Part shown: in pieces, positions 34,808 to 43,710 of the stretch
Numbering within the stretch: the first letter of the stretch is position 1
Layout: each line of letters begins with the position of its first letter
DNA from: Ferrovibrio sp965278975
GTDB lineage: Bacteria > Pseudomonadota > Alphaproteobacteria > Ferrovibrionales > Ferrovibrionaceae
Direction: 5' to 3'
NCBI RefSeq assembly: GCF_965278975.1
Contig: NZ_OZ257126.1
Span: forward strand, 3,596,001-3,660,000
Length of the DNA stretch: 64,000 nucleotides
Program-made: the position numbers and the translations under genes
The notes under the pieces: generated by a model
The model's input: the letters and a program-made list of their open reading frames with translations, nothing else
Database searches by the model: none
Told to the model about the DNA's origin: nothing

Positions 34808-35760
34808 CCAGTCAGCATGACGGCCTGCCGCCGATTGAACTCACGCCGAAAGACCTTTCCGCCTACCGTAAGGGCAACCGTGGCGTCGATTATGTGCATA
34901 CCTTCGAGTCCGGCCGGCCCGGGCCTCACGTGATCGTGAATGCGCTTACTCACGGCAACGAATTCTGCGGCATGGTGGCAGTGACGCATCTGCTGGAGCA
35001 GGGCATCCGGCCGCGTCGTGGCAAGCTGACACTGTCCTTCTCCAACATGGAAGCCTATGGCCGCTTCGATCCGGCCAAGCCGTTTGAATCGCGTTTCGTC
35101 GACCGTGACTTCAACCGGATATGGGACAGCGCGCTGCTGGATGGCCCGGATGACAATACCGAGCTGCGCCGTGCCCGCGAATTGCGCCCGATCTTCGCCG
35201 AAGGCGATGCGCTGCTGGATATCCATTCCACATCCTACGCAGTGCCGCCGATGCTGATCCACGAGCCGCAGCCGAAGTATGCGGCAATCTCCAGGCATCT
35301 GCACTCGCCGCTGCATCATGTGCTGCTGCCGGGTGTGATGCATCCTGGCCGGCCACTGATTCAATATGGGGATTACGGCGCGGCAGAGAAGCCGCCGCTG
35401 GGCCTGGTAGTGGAATGCGGCCAGCATTTCGCCGCCGCCTCCGGCCAGCTTGCCATCGATATCACCATCCGCTTCCTCGATTTCTTCGGCATGGTGACGC
35501 CGGAACTCGCCGCCAGGCACCCGGCCGAAATCGGCAATCCGCGGCGCTATGAGGTGACCCGGGTTCTGGTGGCGCAGACGGCGGAATTCCGCTTCGTGAA
35601 GCCCTGGGTCGGGTTCGAGGAGCTGGAGGAGGGCGAGCTGATCGCCATGGATGGCGACACCGAAGTGCGGGCGCCGTTCGCCCGCTGCACGGTGATCATG
35701 CCGACGCGACGCATCCAGCAGGGCCGCGACGTGGTGTCGCTGGCCCGGCCACTACCATAA
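34804..35760 (+). CDS. Succinylglutamate desuccinylase / aspartoacylase-family metallohydrolase
   Basis: A 318-residue M14-type zinc carboxypeptidase-fold protein. Zinc ligands are expected in NALTHGNEFCG (His, Glu) and in LLDIHSTSY (His); DRDFNRIW is another family motif and VVECGQHF supplies the catalytic Glu. These enzymes remove an acyl group from N-acyl amino acids. Start chosen at 34804, overlapping the LysE stop codon. The exact substrate is not deducible; the link to an exporter suggests removal of an amino acid released from an acyl conjugate. Confidence 0.88.
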   Translation: MTSQHDGLPPIELTPKDLSAYRKGNRGVDYVHTFESGRPGPHVIVNALTHGNEFCGMVAVTHLLEQGIRPRRGKLTLSFSNMEAYGRFDPAKPFESRFVDRDFNRIWDSALLDGPDDNTELRRARELRPIFAEGDALLDIHSTSYAVPPMLIHEPQPKYAAISRHLHSPLHHVLLPGVMHPGRPLIQYGDYGAAEKPPLGLVVECGQHFAAASGQLAIDITIRFLDFFGMVTPELAARHPAEIGNPRRYEVTRVLVAQTAEFRFVKPWVGFEELEEGELIAMDGDTEVRAPFARCTVIMPTRRIQQGRDVVSLARPLP

Positions 35761-35946
35761 TTTTCTGGTAATTTTCGCCTATAGACGGCTTGATCGGCTT
35801 AACATTATGATCCGAGGAATGTCCGCTGGAGACCGGTAATCAGGGCCGGCACGGCGGGACATCCGATAACGGCTCGCGGGGGTGGGCCACCACTGCTTGC
35901 TCACCCCTGGCGAACCGTGGCGCAACGTGAAAAGGACAAGGGGACA

Positions 35947-37566
35947 ATGAAGCCAGGCGCATTCTTCAAAGGAACGCTGATGGCCGCCGTCGCGGCACTG
36001 TCGCTGCTCGCAGCAGACATGGCCACGGCGAAGACCTTCAAATGGGCGAATGACGGCGACGTCAGCTCGATGGATCCGTATGCCCGCAATGAGACCTTCC
36101 TGTTGAGCTTCAATCTCAACATGTATGAAGGCCTGCAGCGGCGTGACAAGAACCTGAAGCTGGAGCCGGCGCTCGCCACCAAGACCGAGATGGTGAACCC
36201 GACCCTGTGGCGCTACACGCTGCGCGAAGGCGTCAAGTTCCAGGGCGGCGAGAGCTTCAACGCCGATGACGTGGTGTTCTCCTATGGCCGCGCTGCCGGC
36301 AAGGGCTCGAACGTCACCGGCAATTTCGTGTCGGTGAAGGAAGTCCGCAAGGTCAGCGATTTCGTGGTCGAGATCGAGACCAAGTACCCGGATCCGCTGC
36401 TGGCCGACAAGCTGTCGCAGATCGGCATCATGTCGAAGGCCTGGGCCGACAAGAACAACGCCCAGTTCACCGCGGACATGACGAAGAACGAAGAGAACTT
36501 CGCCACCCGCAACGCCAACGGCACCGGCCCCTTCATGCTGAAGATCCGCGAGCCGGATGTGCGCACCGTGCTGGTGCCGAATCCGACCTGGTGGGACAAG
36601 CCGGAGCATAACCTCACCGAGGTGGTGTTCCAGCGCGTTGCCAACGACGCCACCCGCGTCGCGGCCCTGCTCTCGGGTGAGATCGACATGATCTACACCG
36701 TGCCGCCGCAGGATACCGACCGCATCGGCAAGACCGCCGGCCGTCGCGTCCTCGAAGGTCCGGAAACCCGCGTGGTGTTCTTCGGCTTCAACCAGCAGCT
36801 CGACGAACTGCCGGATTCCAACGTCAAGGGCAAGAACCCGTTCAAGGACAAGAAGGTCCGCGAAGCGTTCTACCGCGCCATCGATGTGGAAGCCATCAAG
36901 CGCACCGTGATGCGCGGCCAGTCGAAGCCGACGGCGCTGATGATCGGCACCGGCCTGAACGGCTACGACGCTTCGCTCGACGTGCGTCCGAAGTTCGATC
37001 CGGAAGCGTCGAAGAAGCTGCTCGCCGAAGCCGGCTACCCGCAGGGCTTCGAAGTCGGCCTCGACTGCCCGAATGACCGCTACGTCAAGGACGAAGCGAT
37101 CTGCCAGGCTACCGTTGCCATGCTGGCCCGCGTCGGCGTCAAGGTGAACCTGAACGCGCAGACGCGCTCGAAGTACTTCGCCAAGATCCTGCGCACCTCG
37201 TCGGATATGGAAAAGTCGCCGAACACCAGCTTCTACATGCTGGGCTGGTCGCCGGGCGCCACCTATGACGTGCACAACGTCTTCGAGGCCCTGATCCAGA
37301 CCCCGAACCAGAAGACTGGCAAGGGCCTGTTCAATGCCGGTGGCTATTCCAACAAGAAGGTCGACGATCTCGCCGATGCCATGGAGCGCGAAAGCGACAA
37401 GGCCAAGCGCGATGGCATGATTAAGGATGCCACCAAGCTGTATCTGGAAGACTTCGCTTACATCCCGCTGCATCAGCAGGTCGTGGTGTGGGCGGCCAAG
37501 GACAGCGTGGACCTGGTGCAGCTCTCGGATAATTACTTCCCGCTGCGCTTCGTCAAGGTCAAGTAA
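35947..37566 (+). CDS. Peptide/dipeptide ABC transporter substrate-binding protein (DppA/OppA family)
   Basis: A 539-residue family 5 binding protein with signal peptide (AAVAALSLLAADMATA). Family stretches: KTFKWANDGDVSSMDPYARNETFLLSFNLNMYEGL, LWRYTLREGVKFQGGESFNADDVVFSY, TGPFMLKIREPD, and FKDKKVREAFYRAIDVEAI. It starts at 35947 behind AAGGGGACA. It captures peptides or other oligo-ligands and passes them to the permeases downstream. A perfect hairpin follows it (37577-37602). The 186-base leader 35761-35946 contains at least two stem-forming inverted repeats. Confidence 0.93.
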   Translation: MKPGAFFKGTLMAAVAALSLLAADMATAKTFKWANDGDVSSMDPYARNETFLLSFNLNMYEGLQRRDKNLKLEPALATKTEMVNPTLWRYTLREGVKFQGGESFNADDVVFSYGRAAGKGSNVTGNFVSVKEVRKVSDFVVEIETKYPDPLLADKLSQIGIMSKAWADKNNAQFTADMTKNEENFATRNANGTGPFMLKIREPDVRTVLVPNPTWWDKPEHNLTEVVFQRVANDATRVAALLSGEIDMIYTVPPQDTDRIGKTAGRRVLEGPETRVVFFGFNQQLDELPDSNVKGKNPFKDKKVREAFYRAIDVEAIKRTVMRGQSKPTALMIGTGLNGYDASLDVRPKFDPEASKKLLAEAGYPQGFEVGLDCPNDRYVKDEAICQATVAMLARVGVKVNLNAQTRSKYFAKILRTSSDMEKSPNTSFYMLGWSPGATYDVHNVFEALIQTPNQKTGKGLFNAGGYSNKKVDDLADAMERESDKAKRDGMIKDATKLYLEDFAYIPLHQQVVVWAAKDSVDLVQLSDNYFPLRFVKVK

Positions 37567-37576
37567 GTAGTCCGGA

Positions 37577-37602
37577 GGCGGCCCGGGTAGAACCGGGCCG
37601 CC
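37577..37602 (+). other. Intercistronic hairpin after the peptide-binding protein
   Basis: GGCGGCCCGG, loop of six bases, CCGGGCCGCC: a perfect 10-bp stem with no T-tract, 11 bases after the stop codon and 20 bases before the permease gene. Such hairpins after binding-protein genes usually stabilise the upstream message so that it is made in excess. Confidence 0.8.
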
Positions 37603-37622
37603 ATCCACTTCAAGCAGCCCCA

Positions 37623-38597
37623 ATGATCGCTTTCATTATCCGCCGTCTGGTTCAGTCCGCCCTCGTCATGCTGGCGGTCGGCTTCATCGCCTTCATGATG
37701 TCGAACTACGTCGGCGATCCCGTGGCCAATATCGGCGGCACCGACCTGCCTGCCGCTGCCCGCGAGGAACTGCGCAAGACGCTCGGCCTCGATGATCCCA
37801 TGCCGATACGCTTTGCCCGTTTCGTCGGCAATGCCGTGCAGGGCAAGTTCGGCCTCAGCTACCGCACCACCGAGCCGGTCGCCAAGATGATCGTCGACCG
37901 CCTGCCGGCGACGCTGGAACTCAGCCTTGTCGCGGCGCTGATGGCGCTGGCGCTTGGCATCCCGATGGGCGTGTTCACCGGCCTCTATCCCCATCACTGG
38001 GCCAGCAGATTCATGCTGACCATATCGCTGATCGGCATTTCATTGCCCACCTTCCTGATCGGCATCCTGCTGATCCTGGTTTTCGCCGTGATGCTCGGCT
38101 GGCTGCCCAGTTTCGGGCGCGGCGAGGTGATCCGCATCGGCGGCTGGAGCACTGGACTGCTCACCGTTTCCGGCCTCAAGGCCATTATCCTGCCAGCCTT
38201 CACGCTCGGCCTGTTCCAGATGACCCTGATCATGCGGCTGGTGCGTTCGGAAATGCTGGAAGTACTGCGCACCGACTATATCAAGTTTGCCCGCGCACGC
38301 GGCTTGAGCAACCGCGCGGTGCATTTCGGCCATGCGCTGAAGAACACCCTGGTGCCGGTGATCACCATCACCGGGCTTCAGCTCGGCGCCATCATCGCCT
38401 TCGCCATCATCACTGAAACGGTGTTCTCCTGGCCCGGCATGGGCCTGCTGTTCCTGCAATCGGTGCAGTTCGCCGATATTCCGGTGATGGCCTGCTACCT
38501 GGTGCTGATCGGCTTCCTGTTCGTGATGATCAACATGATTGTCGACATGCTGTATTTCGTGGTCGATCCGCGCCTGCGCACCGGAGGGCATAAGTGA
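37623..38597 (+). CDS. Peptide ABC transporter permease, DppB type
   Basis: A 324-residue permease with six predicted spans. Start MIAFIIRRLVQSALVMLAVGFIAFMM and VGDPVANIGG; the coupling loop is RTDYIKFARARGLSNRAVHFGHALKNTLVPVIT, the EAA motif of DppB. It ends with YFVVDPRLRTG. It pairs with the next gene to form the membrane channel. The stop overlaps the next start (TGATG). Confidence 0.95.
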   Translation: MIAFIIRRLVQSALVMLAVGFIAFMMSNYVGDPVANIGGTDLPAAAREELRKTLGLDDPMPIRFARFVGNAVQGKFGLSYRTTEPVAKMIVDRLPATLELSLVAALMALALGIPMGVFTGLYPHHWASRFMLTISLIGISLPTFLIGILLILVFAVMLGWLPSFGRGEVIRIGGWSTGLLTVSGLKAIILPAFTLGLFQMTLIMRLVRSEMLEVLRTDYIKFARARGLSNRAVHFGHALKNTLVPVITITGLQLGAIIAFAIITETVFSWPGMGLLFLQSVQFADIPVMACYLVLIGFLFVMINMIVDMLYFVVDPRLRTGGHK

Positions 38598-39529
38598 TGC
38601 AGGCCCTTTCTGTTGCGATTGACCTGTTCCACCGCGCCCGCGACAGCGACATCTATTTCAGCTTCAAGCGGTCCAAGCTGGTGGTCGTTGCCTTCTGGGT
38701 CACGGTGGCGATTTTCATCGGCGCGCTGTTCGCGCCCTGGATCGCGCCGCATAACCCGCTCGATCTGGCCAAGCTGAACCTGTCCGATGCCTTCATGCCG
38801 CCGGCCTGGGACGCATCCGGCATGGCGCAATTCCCCATCGGCACCGATGATCAGGGCCGCGACCTGCTTTCCGCCATCATGTATGGCTCGCGTACCTCGC
38901 TGCTGGTCGGCTTCCTGGCTGTGATCTTCGCCATGGTACTGGGCATCACGCTCGGCCTGATCGCCGGTTATGTCGGCGGTGCGGAGGATGCGGTGATCAT
39001 GCGCTTCGCCGATGTGCAGCTTTCCTTCCCGGCGATTCTCGTCGCCATGCTGATCGATGGCGTCACCCGCAGCCTGCTCGGCAACGACCGCCGCGACAGT
39101 TCGGCCCTGGTCGTGCTGATCGTCGCCATCGGCCTGAGCTACTGGGTGCAGTATGCCCGCACCGTGCGCGGCTCGGTGCTGGTGGAGAAGAACAAGGAAT
39201 ATGTGCAGGCGGCGCGCGTCATTGGCCTGTCGCCGGCCTTGATCGCGATCCGCCATGTGCTGCCCAATGTGCTGGGGCCGGTGCTGGTGATCGCCACCAT
39301 CAACCTGGCGCTGGCGATCATCACCGAAGCCACGCTCAGCTTCCTCGGCGTCGGCCTGCCGCCGACCAATCCCTCGCTCGGCACGCTGATCAGCACCGGG
39401 CAGAAATACCTGTTCTCCGGCGAATGGTGGATCACCATCTTCCCGGGCCTAACCCTCGCGATCCTGGTGCTGGCGGTGAATCTGCTCGGCGACTGGCTGC
39501 GCGACGCGCTCAACCCCAAGCTCAGGTAG
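38597..39529 (+). CDS. Peptide ABC transporter permease, DppC type
   Basis: A ~310-residue permease with the DppC pattern: cytoplasmic N-terminus, first span VVAFWVTVAIFIGALFAPWIAPHNP, PIGTDDQGRDLLSAIMYGSRTSLLVGF, EAA loop EYVQAARVIGLSPALIAIRHVLPNVLGPVLV and GDWLRDALNPKLR at the end. ATG 38597 is 9 bases after GGAGG; a GTG at 38594 is also in frame. It forms a heterodimer with the preceding permease. Confidence 0.95.
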   Translation: MQALSVAIDLFHRARDSDIYFSFKRSKLVVVAFWVTVAIFIGALFAPWIAPHNPLDLAKLNLSDAFMPPAWDASGMAQFPIGTDDQGRDLLSAIMYGSRTSLLVGFLAVIFAMVLGITLGLIAGYVGGAEDAVIMRFADVQLSFPAILVAMLIDGVTRSLLGNDRRDSSALVVLIVAIGLSYWVQYARTVRGSVLVEKNKEYVQAARVIGLSPALIAIRHVLPNVLGPVLVIATINLALAIITEATLSFLGVGLPPTNPSLGTLISTGQKYLFSGEWWITIFPGLTLAILVLAVNLLGDWLRDALNPKLR

Positions 39530-39535
39530 CGGCGC

Positions 39536-40513
39536 ATGGCACGTTTGCTCGAAGTCAATAATCTGCGGGTCGAGTTTCCGACCCGCCGTGGCACGCTGGT
39601 CGCCGTTGACGATATCTCGCTGCATATCGATGCCGGCGAAGTGCTGGGCATGGTCGGCGAGTCCGGTGCCGGCAAGTCGATGACCGGTTCGGCCATCATT
39701 GGCCTCTTGGAACCGCCGGGCCGTATCGCTGCCGGGGAGATTCTCCTCGAAGGCCGCCGCATCGACAATCTGCCCTATAACGAGATGCGCAAGATCCGCG
39801 GCCGCGAGATCGGCGCCATCTTCCAGGACCCGCTGACCAGCCTCAACCCGCTCTACCGCGTCGGCGATCAGCTGGTGGAAACCATCCTGACGCATCTGCC
39901 GATGACCCAGGCCGATGCCAAGGCGCGGGCCGTGAAGCTGCTGGAGGATGTGGGTATTCCATCCGCCGCCGAACGCATCACGCAGTATCCGCACCAGTTC
40001 TCCGGCGGCATGCGGCAGCGCGTAGTGATCGCGCTGGCGCTGGCTGCCGAGCCGAAGCTGATTGTCGCCGACGAGCCGACCACGGCGCTGGATGTGTCGA
40101 TCCAGGCGCAGATCATCGCGCTGCTGAAGAAGCTGTGCCGCGAGAAGGGCACGGCTGTGTTGCTGGTGACCCACGATATGGGTGTGATCGCCGAGACCGC
40201 CGACCGCGTCGCGGTGATGTATGCCGGCCGCGTCGCCGAGATCGGTCCGGTGCAGGATGTGATCAAGCACCCGCATCATCCCTATACCATCGGCCTGATG
40301 GGTGCGATCCCGAATATGGGCCAGGATGTCGAGCGCCTGACTCAGATCGATGGCGCCATGCCGCGCCTCAATGCCATCCCGAAGGGTTGCGCCTTCAACC
40401 CGCGCTGCCCCAAAACCATCGACCGCTGCTTCCAGGAGCGGCCTGATCTGATGCCGGCCGGCCAGAGCATGGCCGCCTGCTGGCTGGTGCAGAAGGAGGC
40501 GGCGCATGTCTAA
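39536..40513 (+). CDS. Peptide ABC transporter ATPase, DppD type
   Basis: A 325-residue ABC ATPase. Walker A GESGAGKS, IFQDPLTSLNPLYRV Q-loop, signature FSGGMRQRVVIALALAAEP, Walker B LIVADEPTTALD, His in VTHDMG. The C-terminal CAFNPRCPKTIDRC is the Cys-rich motif for a 4Fe-4S cluster in Dpp/Opp ATPases. It starts 6 bases after the permease and overlaps dppF-like by 8 bases. Confidence 0.95.
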   Translation: MARLLEVNNLRVEFPTRRGTLVAVDDISLHIDAGEVLGMVGESGAGKSMTGSAIIGLLEPPGRIAAGEILLEGRRIDNLPYNEMRKIRGREIGAIFQDPLTSLNPLYRVGDQLVETILTHLPMTQADAKARAVKLLEDVGIPSAAERITQYPHQFSGGMRQRVVIALALAAEPKLIVADEPTTALDVSIQAQIIALLKKLCREKGTAVLLVTHDMGVIAETADRVAVMYAGRVAEIGPVQDVIKHPHHPYTIGLMGAIPNMGQDVERLTQIDGAMPRLNAIPKGCAFNPRCPKTIDRCFQERPDLMPAGQSMAACWLVQKEAAHV

Positions 40514-41594
40514 GCAAGGCAAGCCGCTGCTGCAGGTCACCGGCCTCAAGCGTTATTTCGACGTGTCGCCACCGCTGCTGAACCAGATTCTCGATGGCCG
40601 GCTGCTGAAGCGCCTGACCTCTGGCAGCGGCTCGCTGTGGCAGCGCCTCACCAATGCCCAGGGGCGCCGCATCGTGCGCGCCGTGGATGGCGTTGATTTC
40701 ACTATCAACCAGGGTGAGACTTTCAGCCTGGTGGGCGAGTCCGGCTGCGGCAAGTCCACCGTGGCGCGCCTCATTGTCGGCCTCTATGGCCTGAATGGCG
40801 GCTCGATCAATTTCGATGGCGTCGAGGTCGGCCCCACCGCCGAGCGCGCCAAGCATCCGGAAATCCAGGGCCGGATGCAGATGATCTTCCAGGATCCCTA
40901 TGCCTCGCTTAATCCACGCTGGCGGGTCGGCAAGATCATCGCCGAGCCGCTGCGCTTCCGTGGGCTTTTGAAGGACAACAAGGCGATCGAGCAGCGTGTC
41001 GGCGAATTGCTGGCCCAGGTCGGCCTGTCGCCGCTCGACGCGCGTAAATTCCCGCATGAATTCTCCGGCGGCCAGCGCCAGCGCATCTCGATTGCCCGCG
41101 CCCTTGCCGGCGAGCCGGAATTCCTCGTCTGCGACGAGCCGACTTCGGCGCTCGACGTGTCGGTGCAGGCGCAGATCCTGAATCTGATGAAGGATTTGCA
41201 GCGCCGCCTCGGGCTGACCTATCTGTTCATCAGCCACAATCTGGCCGTGGTCTATCATGTCTCCGATAAGGTCGGCGTGATGTATCTCGGCCGCCTGGTG
41301 GAATGGGCCGACAAGCGCACCTTGTTCGAACGCCCGCTGCATCCCTATACACGCATGCTGCTGGATGCGATTCCAGATCTGGAGATGACCGGCCGTGCCC
41401 GCACGCCGGTGGCGGGTGAAGTGCCAAGCCCGCTCAACCCGCCTTCGGGTTGCAGCTTCCATCCGCGCTGCCCGCTGGCCAATGCGCGCTGCAAGTCGGA
41501 AGCGCCGAAGCCGCTGCCGGTGGCAGGCGGCGCTGTCGCCTGCCATGCGGTGGAAGAAAACCGCCTGCCGGTGTGGAAGTCTGCGGCCGCCTGA
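40506..41594 (+). CDS. Peptide ABC transporter ATPase, DppF type
   Basis: A 362-residue ABC ATPase. An N-terminal insert of ~30 residues (PPLLNQILDGRLLKRLTSGSGSLWQRLTNAQGRR) lies between LKRYFDV and VRAVDGVDF. Walker A GESGCGKS, Q-loop IFQDPYASLNPRWRV, signature FSGGQRQRISIARALAGEP, Walker B FLVCDEPTSALD and the Cys motif CSFHPRCPLANARC are all present. It completes a five-gene peptide transporter. Downstream hairpins at 41628-41666 may end the transcript. Confidence 0.95.
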   Translation: MSKQGKPLLQVTGLKRYFDVSPPLLNQILDGRLLKRLTSGSGSLWQRLTNAQGRRIVRAVDGVDFTINQGETFSLVGESGCGKSTVARLIVGLYGLNGGSINFDGVEVGPTAERAKHPEIQGRMQMIFQDPYASLNPRWRVGKIIAEPLRFRGLLKDNKAIEQRVGELLAQVGLSPLDARKFPHEFSGGQRQRISIARALAGEPEFLVCDEPTSALDVSVQAQILNLMKDLQRRLGLTYLFISHNLAVVYHVSDKVGVMYLGRLVEWADKRTLFERPLHPYTRMLLDAIPDLEMTGRARTPVAGEVPSPLNPPSGCSFHPRCPLANARCKSEAPKPLPVAGGAVACHAVEENRLPVWKSAAA

Positions 41595-41627
41595 TGTAAC
41601 GGCGGCGTAACCATTCGCATAGCAATG

Positions 41628-41666
41628 AAGCCCGGGCTTGTTCTGGGCAGGGGGGCGGCAAGCCCC
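41628..41666 (+). other. Pair of hairpins after the peptide transporter operon
   Basis: AAGCCCGGGCTT (41628-41639) is a perfect palindrome and GGGGGC-GGCAA-GCCCCC (41650-41666) a perfect 6-bp stem. No T run follows, so factor-independent termination is uncertain; they lie 34-72 bases after the last ATPase gene. Confidence 0.5.
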
Positions 41667-41787
41667 CTTGGAATCCCGCGCCCAAGGCCCTAGATTTAAA
41701 GCAACAGTCTCGCCGCGTTGAAAACTGAACCGGATCGGCCAGCCAGGGGGAAGGGCAGGCCGGCAACCGAGCCGAAGGAGGCAGGCG

Positions 41788-42624
41788 ATGAGCTATCGCG
41801 ACATCACGGTCCATCTCACGCTGGATCCGCGCAACAATGCCCGCACGCAACTGGCCATCGCGCTGGCACGCCGCTTCGCGGCGCAGCTAACCGGCCTCTA
41901 CACCGTGCCGCCGCCGAACGTGCCCTATTACATGGGCGAATACATTCCCACCGAACTGATCCAGAAGCAGATGGACGATGCGCAGCATGCCTCAGCCGGC
42001 ACGCGCGAAGCCTTCATCGCCGCCTGCACCGCCGCCAACCTGCCGCATCGCTGGCGCCAGAGCGATCTCGCACCGGTGGAAGCCTTGCGGGTGCAGGCGC
42101 GCACCAGCGATATCGTCATTGTCGGCCAGCCCGATCCGGAGCCAAGCGATCCGGGCGCCATTCCCTATGGCACGGATGTGCTGCCGCAGGAGCTGGCTTT
42201 GCAGGCCGGCCGTCCGGTGCTGGCGGTGCCGCATATCGGCGCCTTCTCCGATGTCGGCCGCCGCATCCTGGTGGCCTGGAACGGCAAGCGCGAGGCGGCC
42301 CGCGCCGTGCATGATGCCATGCCGCTGCTGAAAGGCGCTGAAAGCGTGGTGGTGCTCACCTTCGGGCCGGAGCGCAAGGGCCGCGCGCCGCAGGAGGAAA
42401 TCGTCGACCTGCTGCGCCGCCACGGCATCCGCGCCGAGGGCGTGATTTCCACCGCCGGCGGTGCCAAGGTCGGCCATGCCCTGCTCACGGAAGCACAGAA
42501 GCAGCAATGCGACCTGATCGTGATGGGGGCTTTCGGTCATTCACGGCTGCGCGAGATGGTGTTCGGCGGCGTTACCGAAACCGTGCTCGGCGCCATGACC
42601 CTGCCAATCTTACTCAGTAATTAG
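41788..42624 (+). CDS. Tandem universal stress protein (two Usp domains), copy 1
   Basis: A 278-residue protein with two Usp domains. The first begins YRDITVHLTLDPRNNARTQLAIALARRF and the second RRILVAWNGKREAARAVHDAMPLL. The second keeps the ATP-binding loop (MGAFGHSRLREMVFGGVTETVL, pattern Gly-x2-Gly-x9-Gly-x). ATP-binding Usp proteins help survival under starvation or hypoxia. AAGGAGG precedes the start. A paralogue of identical length follows at 42781. Confidence 0.93.
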   Translation: MSYRDITVHLTLDPRNNARTQLAIALARRFAAQLTGLYTVPPPNVPYYMGEYIPTELIQKQMDDAQHASAGTREAFIAACTAANLPHRWRQSDLAPVEALRVQARTSDIVIVGQPDPEPSDPGAIPYGTDVLPQELALQAGRPVLAVPHIGAFSDVGRRILVAWNGKREAARAVHDAMPLLKGAESVVVLTFGPERKGRAPQEEIVDLLRRHGIRAEGVISTAGGAKVGHALLTEAQKQQCDLIVMGAFGHSRLREMVFGGVTETVLGAMTLPILLSN

Positions 42625-42679
42625 CGGCTGCTCAGCAACCAGGGCGGCGTTCCCGCACGCCCGGAAACAACCGGCTTTC

Positions 42680-42693
42680 TTGACCCAGGTCAA
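42680..42693 (+). promoter_or_regulatory. FNR/FixK-like site upstream of the second Usp gene
   Basis: TTGACCCAGGTCAA is a perfect 14-bp palindrome of the CRP/FNR form TTGAC-N4-GTCAA, 88 bases before the start codon at 42781. FNR- or FixK-type regulators activate such genes when oxygen is low. No equivalent site is seen before copy 1. Confidence 0.6.
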
Positions 42694-42780
42694 GGAGGTT
42701 CCCGGTTGTCCATGCCATACTCATACCCACGATGCGGCCACACCTTCCGTCTCGCCACCCGCATCGGCAATGAGGTTGCC

Positions 42781-43617
42781 ATGGGTTACCAAGATATTCT
42801 CCTGCATCTCTCCGATGATCCGCGCAGTGCGGTAAAGACCGATGTGGCCTTGCGCCTGGCGCAGAAATTTAAGGCGCACCTGATCGCGCTCTACACCGTG
42901 CCGCCGCCGGTGGTGCCGTATTATTCCGGCGAATTCGTGCCGGCCGCCTTCATGCAGCAGCAGGTTGATGAATCGCTTGCCGCCGCCGCCAAGGCGCAGG
43001 CCGCCTTCGAGGCCGCAACTGCCCGCGAGGGTGTGGCGGCGGAATGGATCGTTACCGAAGGGGCACCGGTGGAAGCAGCCGCCACGGCGGCACGCGCCGC
43101 CGACCTGGTGGTGATGGGCCAGCCCGATCCGTCGCCGCAGGAAGGCATACTGGTGTCGCCCGCCGTCGGCCTGCTGCCGCACGAGGTTGCGCTCAGCACC
43201 GGTCGCCCGGTGCTGGCCTTGCCCTATGCCGGCCAGTTCACCAGCATCGGCAAGCGCGTCATGGTCGCGTGGAATGGTGCAAAGGAAGCCACCCGGGCGG
43301 TGCATGACGCACTGCCTTTCCTCAAGGCGGCGGAGAAGGTCACCGTGCTCTGCATCAATGCGGACAAGTCGCGCGGCACACCGGGCGCCGATCTGGTGCG
43401 CCATCTTGCCCGCCATGGGGTCAAGGTCGAACTGGCCAACACGGTGGCCGACGACATCTCGGTCGGCGAGGCTCTGCTTTCCACCATCGCTGATCGCGAC
43501 ATCGATCTGCTGGTGATGGGCGCCTATGGCCATTCCCGGCTGCGTGAAGTGGTGTTCGGCGGCGTTACCGAAACCATCCTCGACGCCATGACCGTGCCGG
43601 TGCTGCTGAGCCACTAG
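42781..43617 (+). CDS. Tandem universal stress protein (two Usp domains), copy 2
   Basis: A 278-residue protein strongly similar to the preceding gene throughout (shared LYTVPPP-VPYY-GE, the RVMVAWNG-KEATRAVHDALPFL second domain start and MGAYGHSRLREVVFGGVTETIL). The ATP loop is intact. I start it at 42781 (MGYQDILLHL), which matches the paralogue; the longer frame to 42706 would cross the FNR-like site region and has no matching N-terminus. Tandem duplication with separate control is likely. Confidence 0.93.
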   Translation: MGYQDILLHLSDDPRSAVKTDVALRLAQKFKAHLIALYTVPPPVVPYYSGEFVPAAFMQQQVDESLAAAAKAQAAFEAATAREGVAAEWIVTEGAPVEAAATAARAADLVVMGQPDPSPQEGILVSPAVGLLPHEVALSTGRPVLALPYAGQFTSIGKRVMVAWNGAKEATRAVHDALPFLKAAEKVTVLCINADKSRGTPGADLVRHLARHGVKVELANTVADDISVGEALLSTIADRDIDLLVMGAYGHSRLREVVFGGVTETILDAMTVPVLLSH

Positions 43618-43668
43618 ATGGCATCAAGCTAGTGGGGGGCCGGTGGCGGGTATGCGCCGCCGGCATAT

Positions 43669-43710
43669 CGGGCTATCCTTCCGAAAGTTTCCCGCGTGAA
43701 GGATAGCCCG
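43669..43710 (+). promoter_or_regulatory. Perfect hairpin covering the ribosome site of the next gene
   Basis: A perfect 13-bp inverted repeat: 43669-43681 (CGGGCTATCCTTC) pairs with 43698-43710, loop 16 bases. The right arm ends at the base before the ATG at 43711 and includes AAGGAT, the best ribosome-binding sequence. In mRNA this would hide the start site, so it may be a translational switch or a protein-binding operator. Confidence 0.75.

Noticed and set aside
35779..37623. Minus-strand ORF of ~614 codons
   Set aside because: Antisense to the peptide-binding protein gene, which has a full signal peptide and domain.
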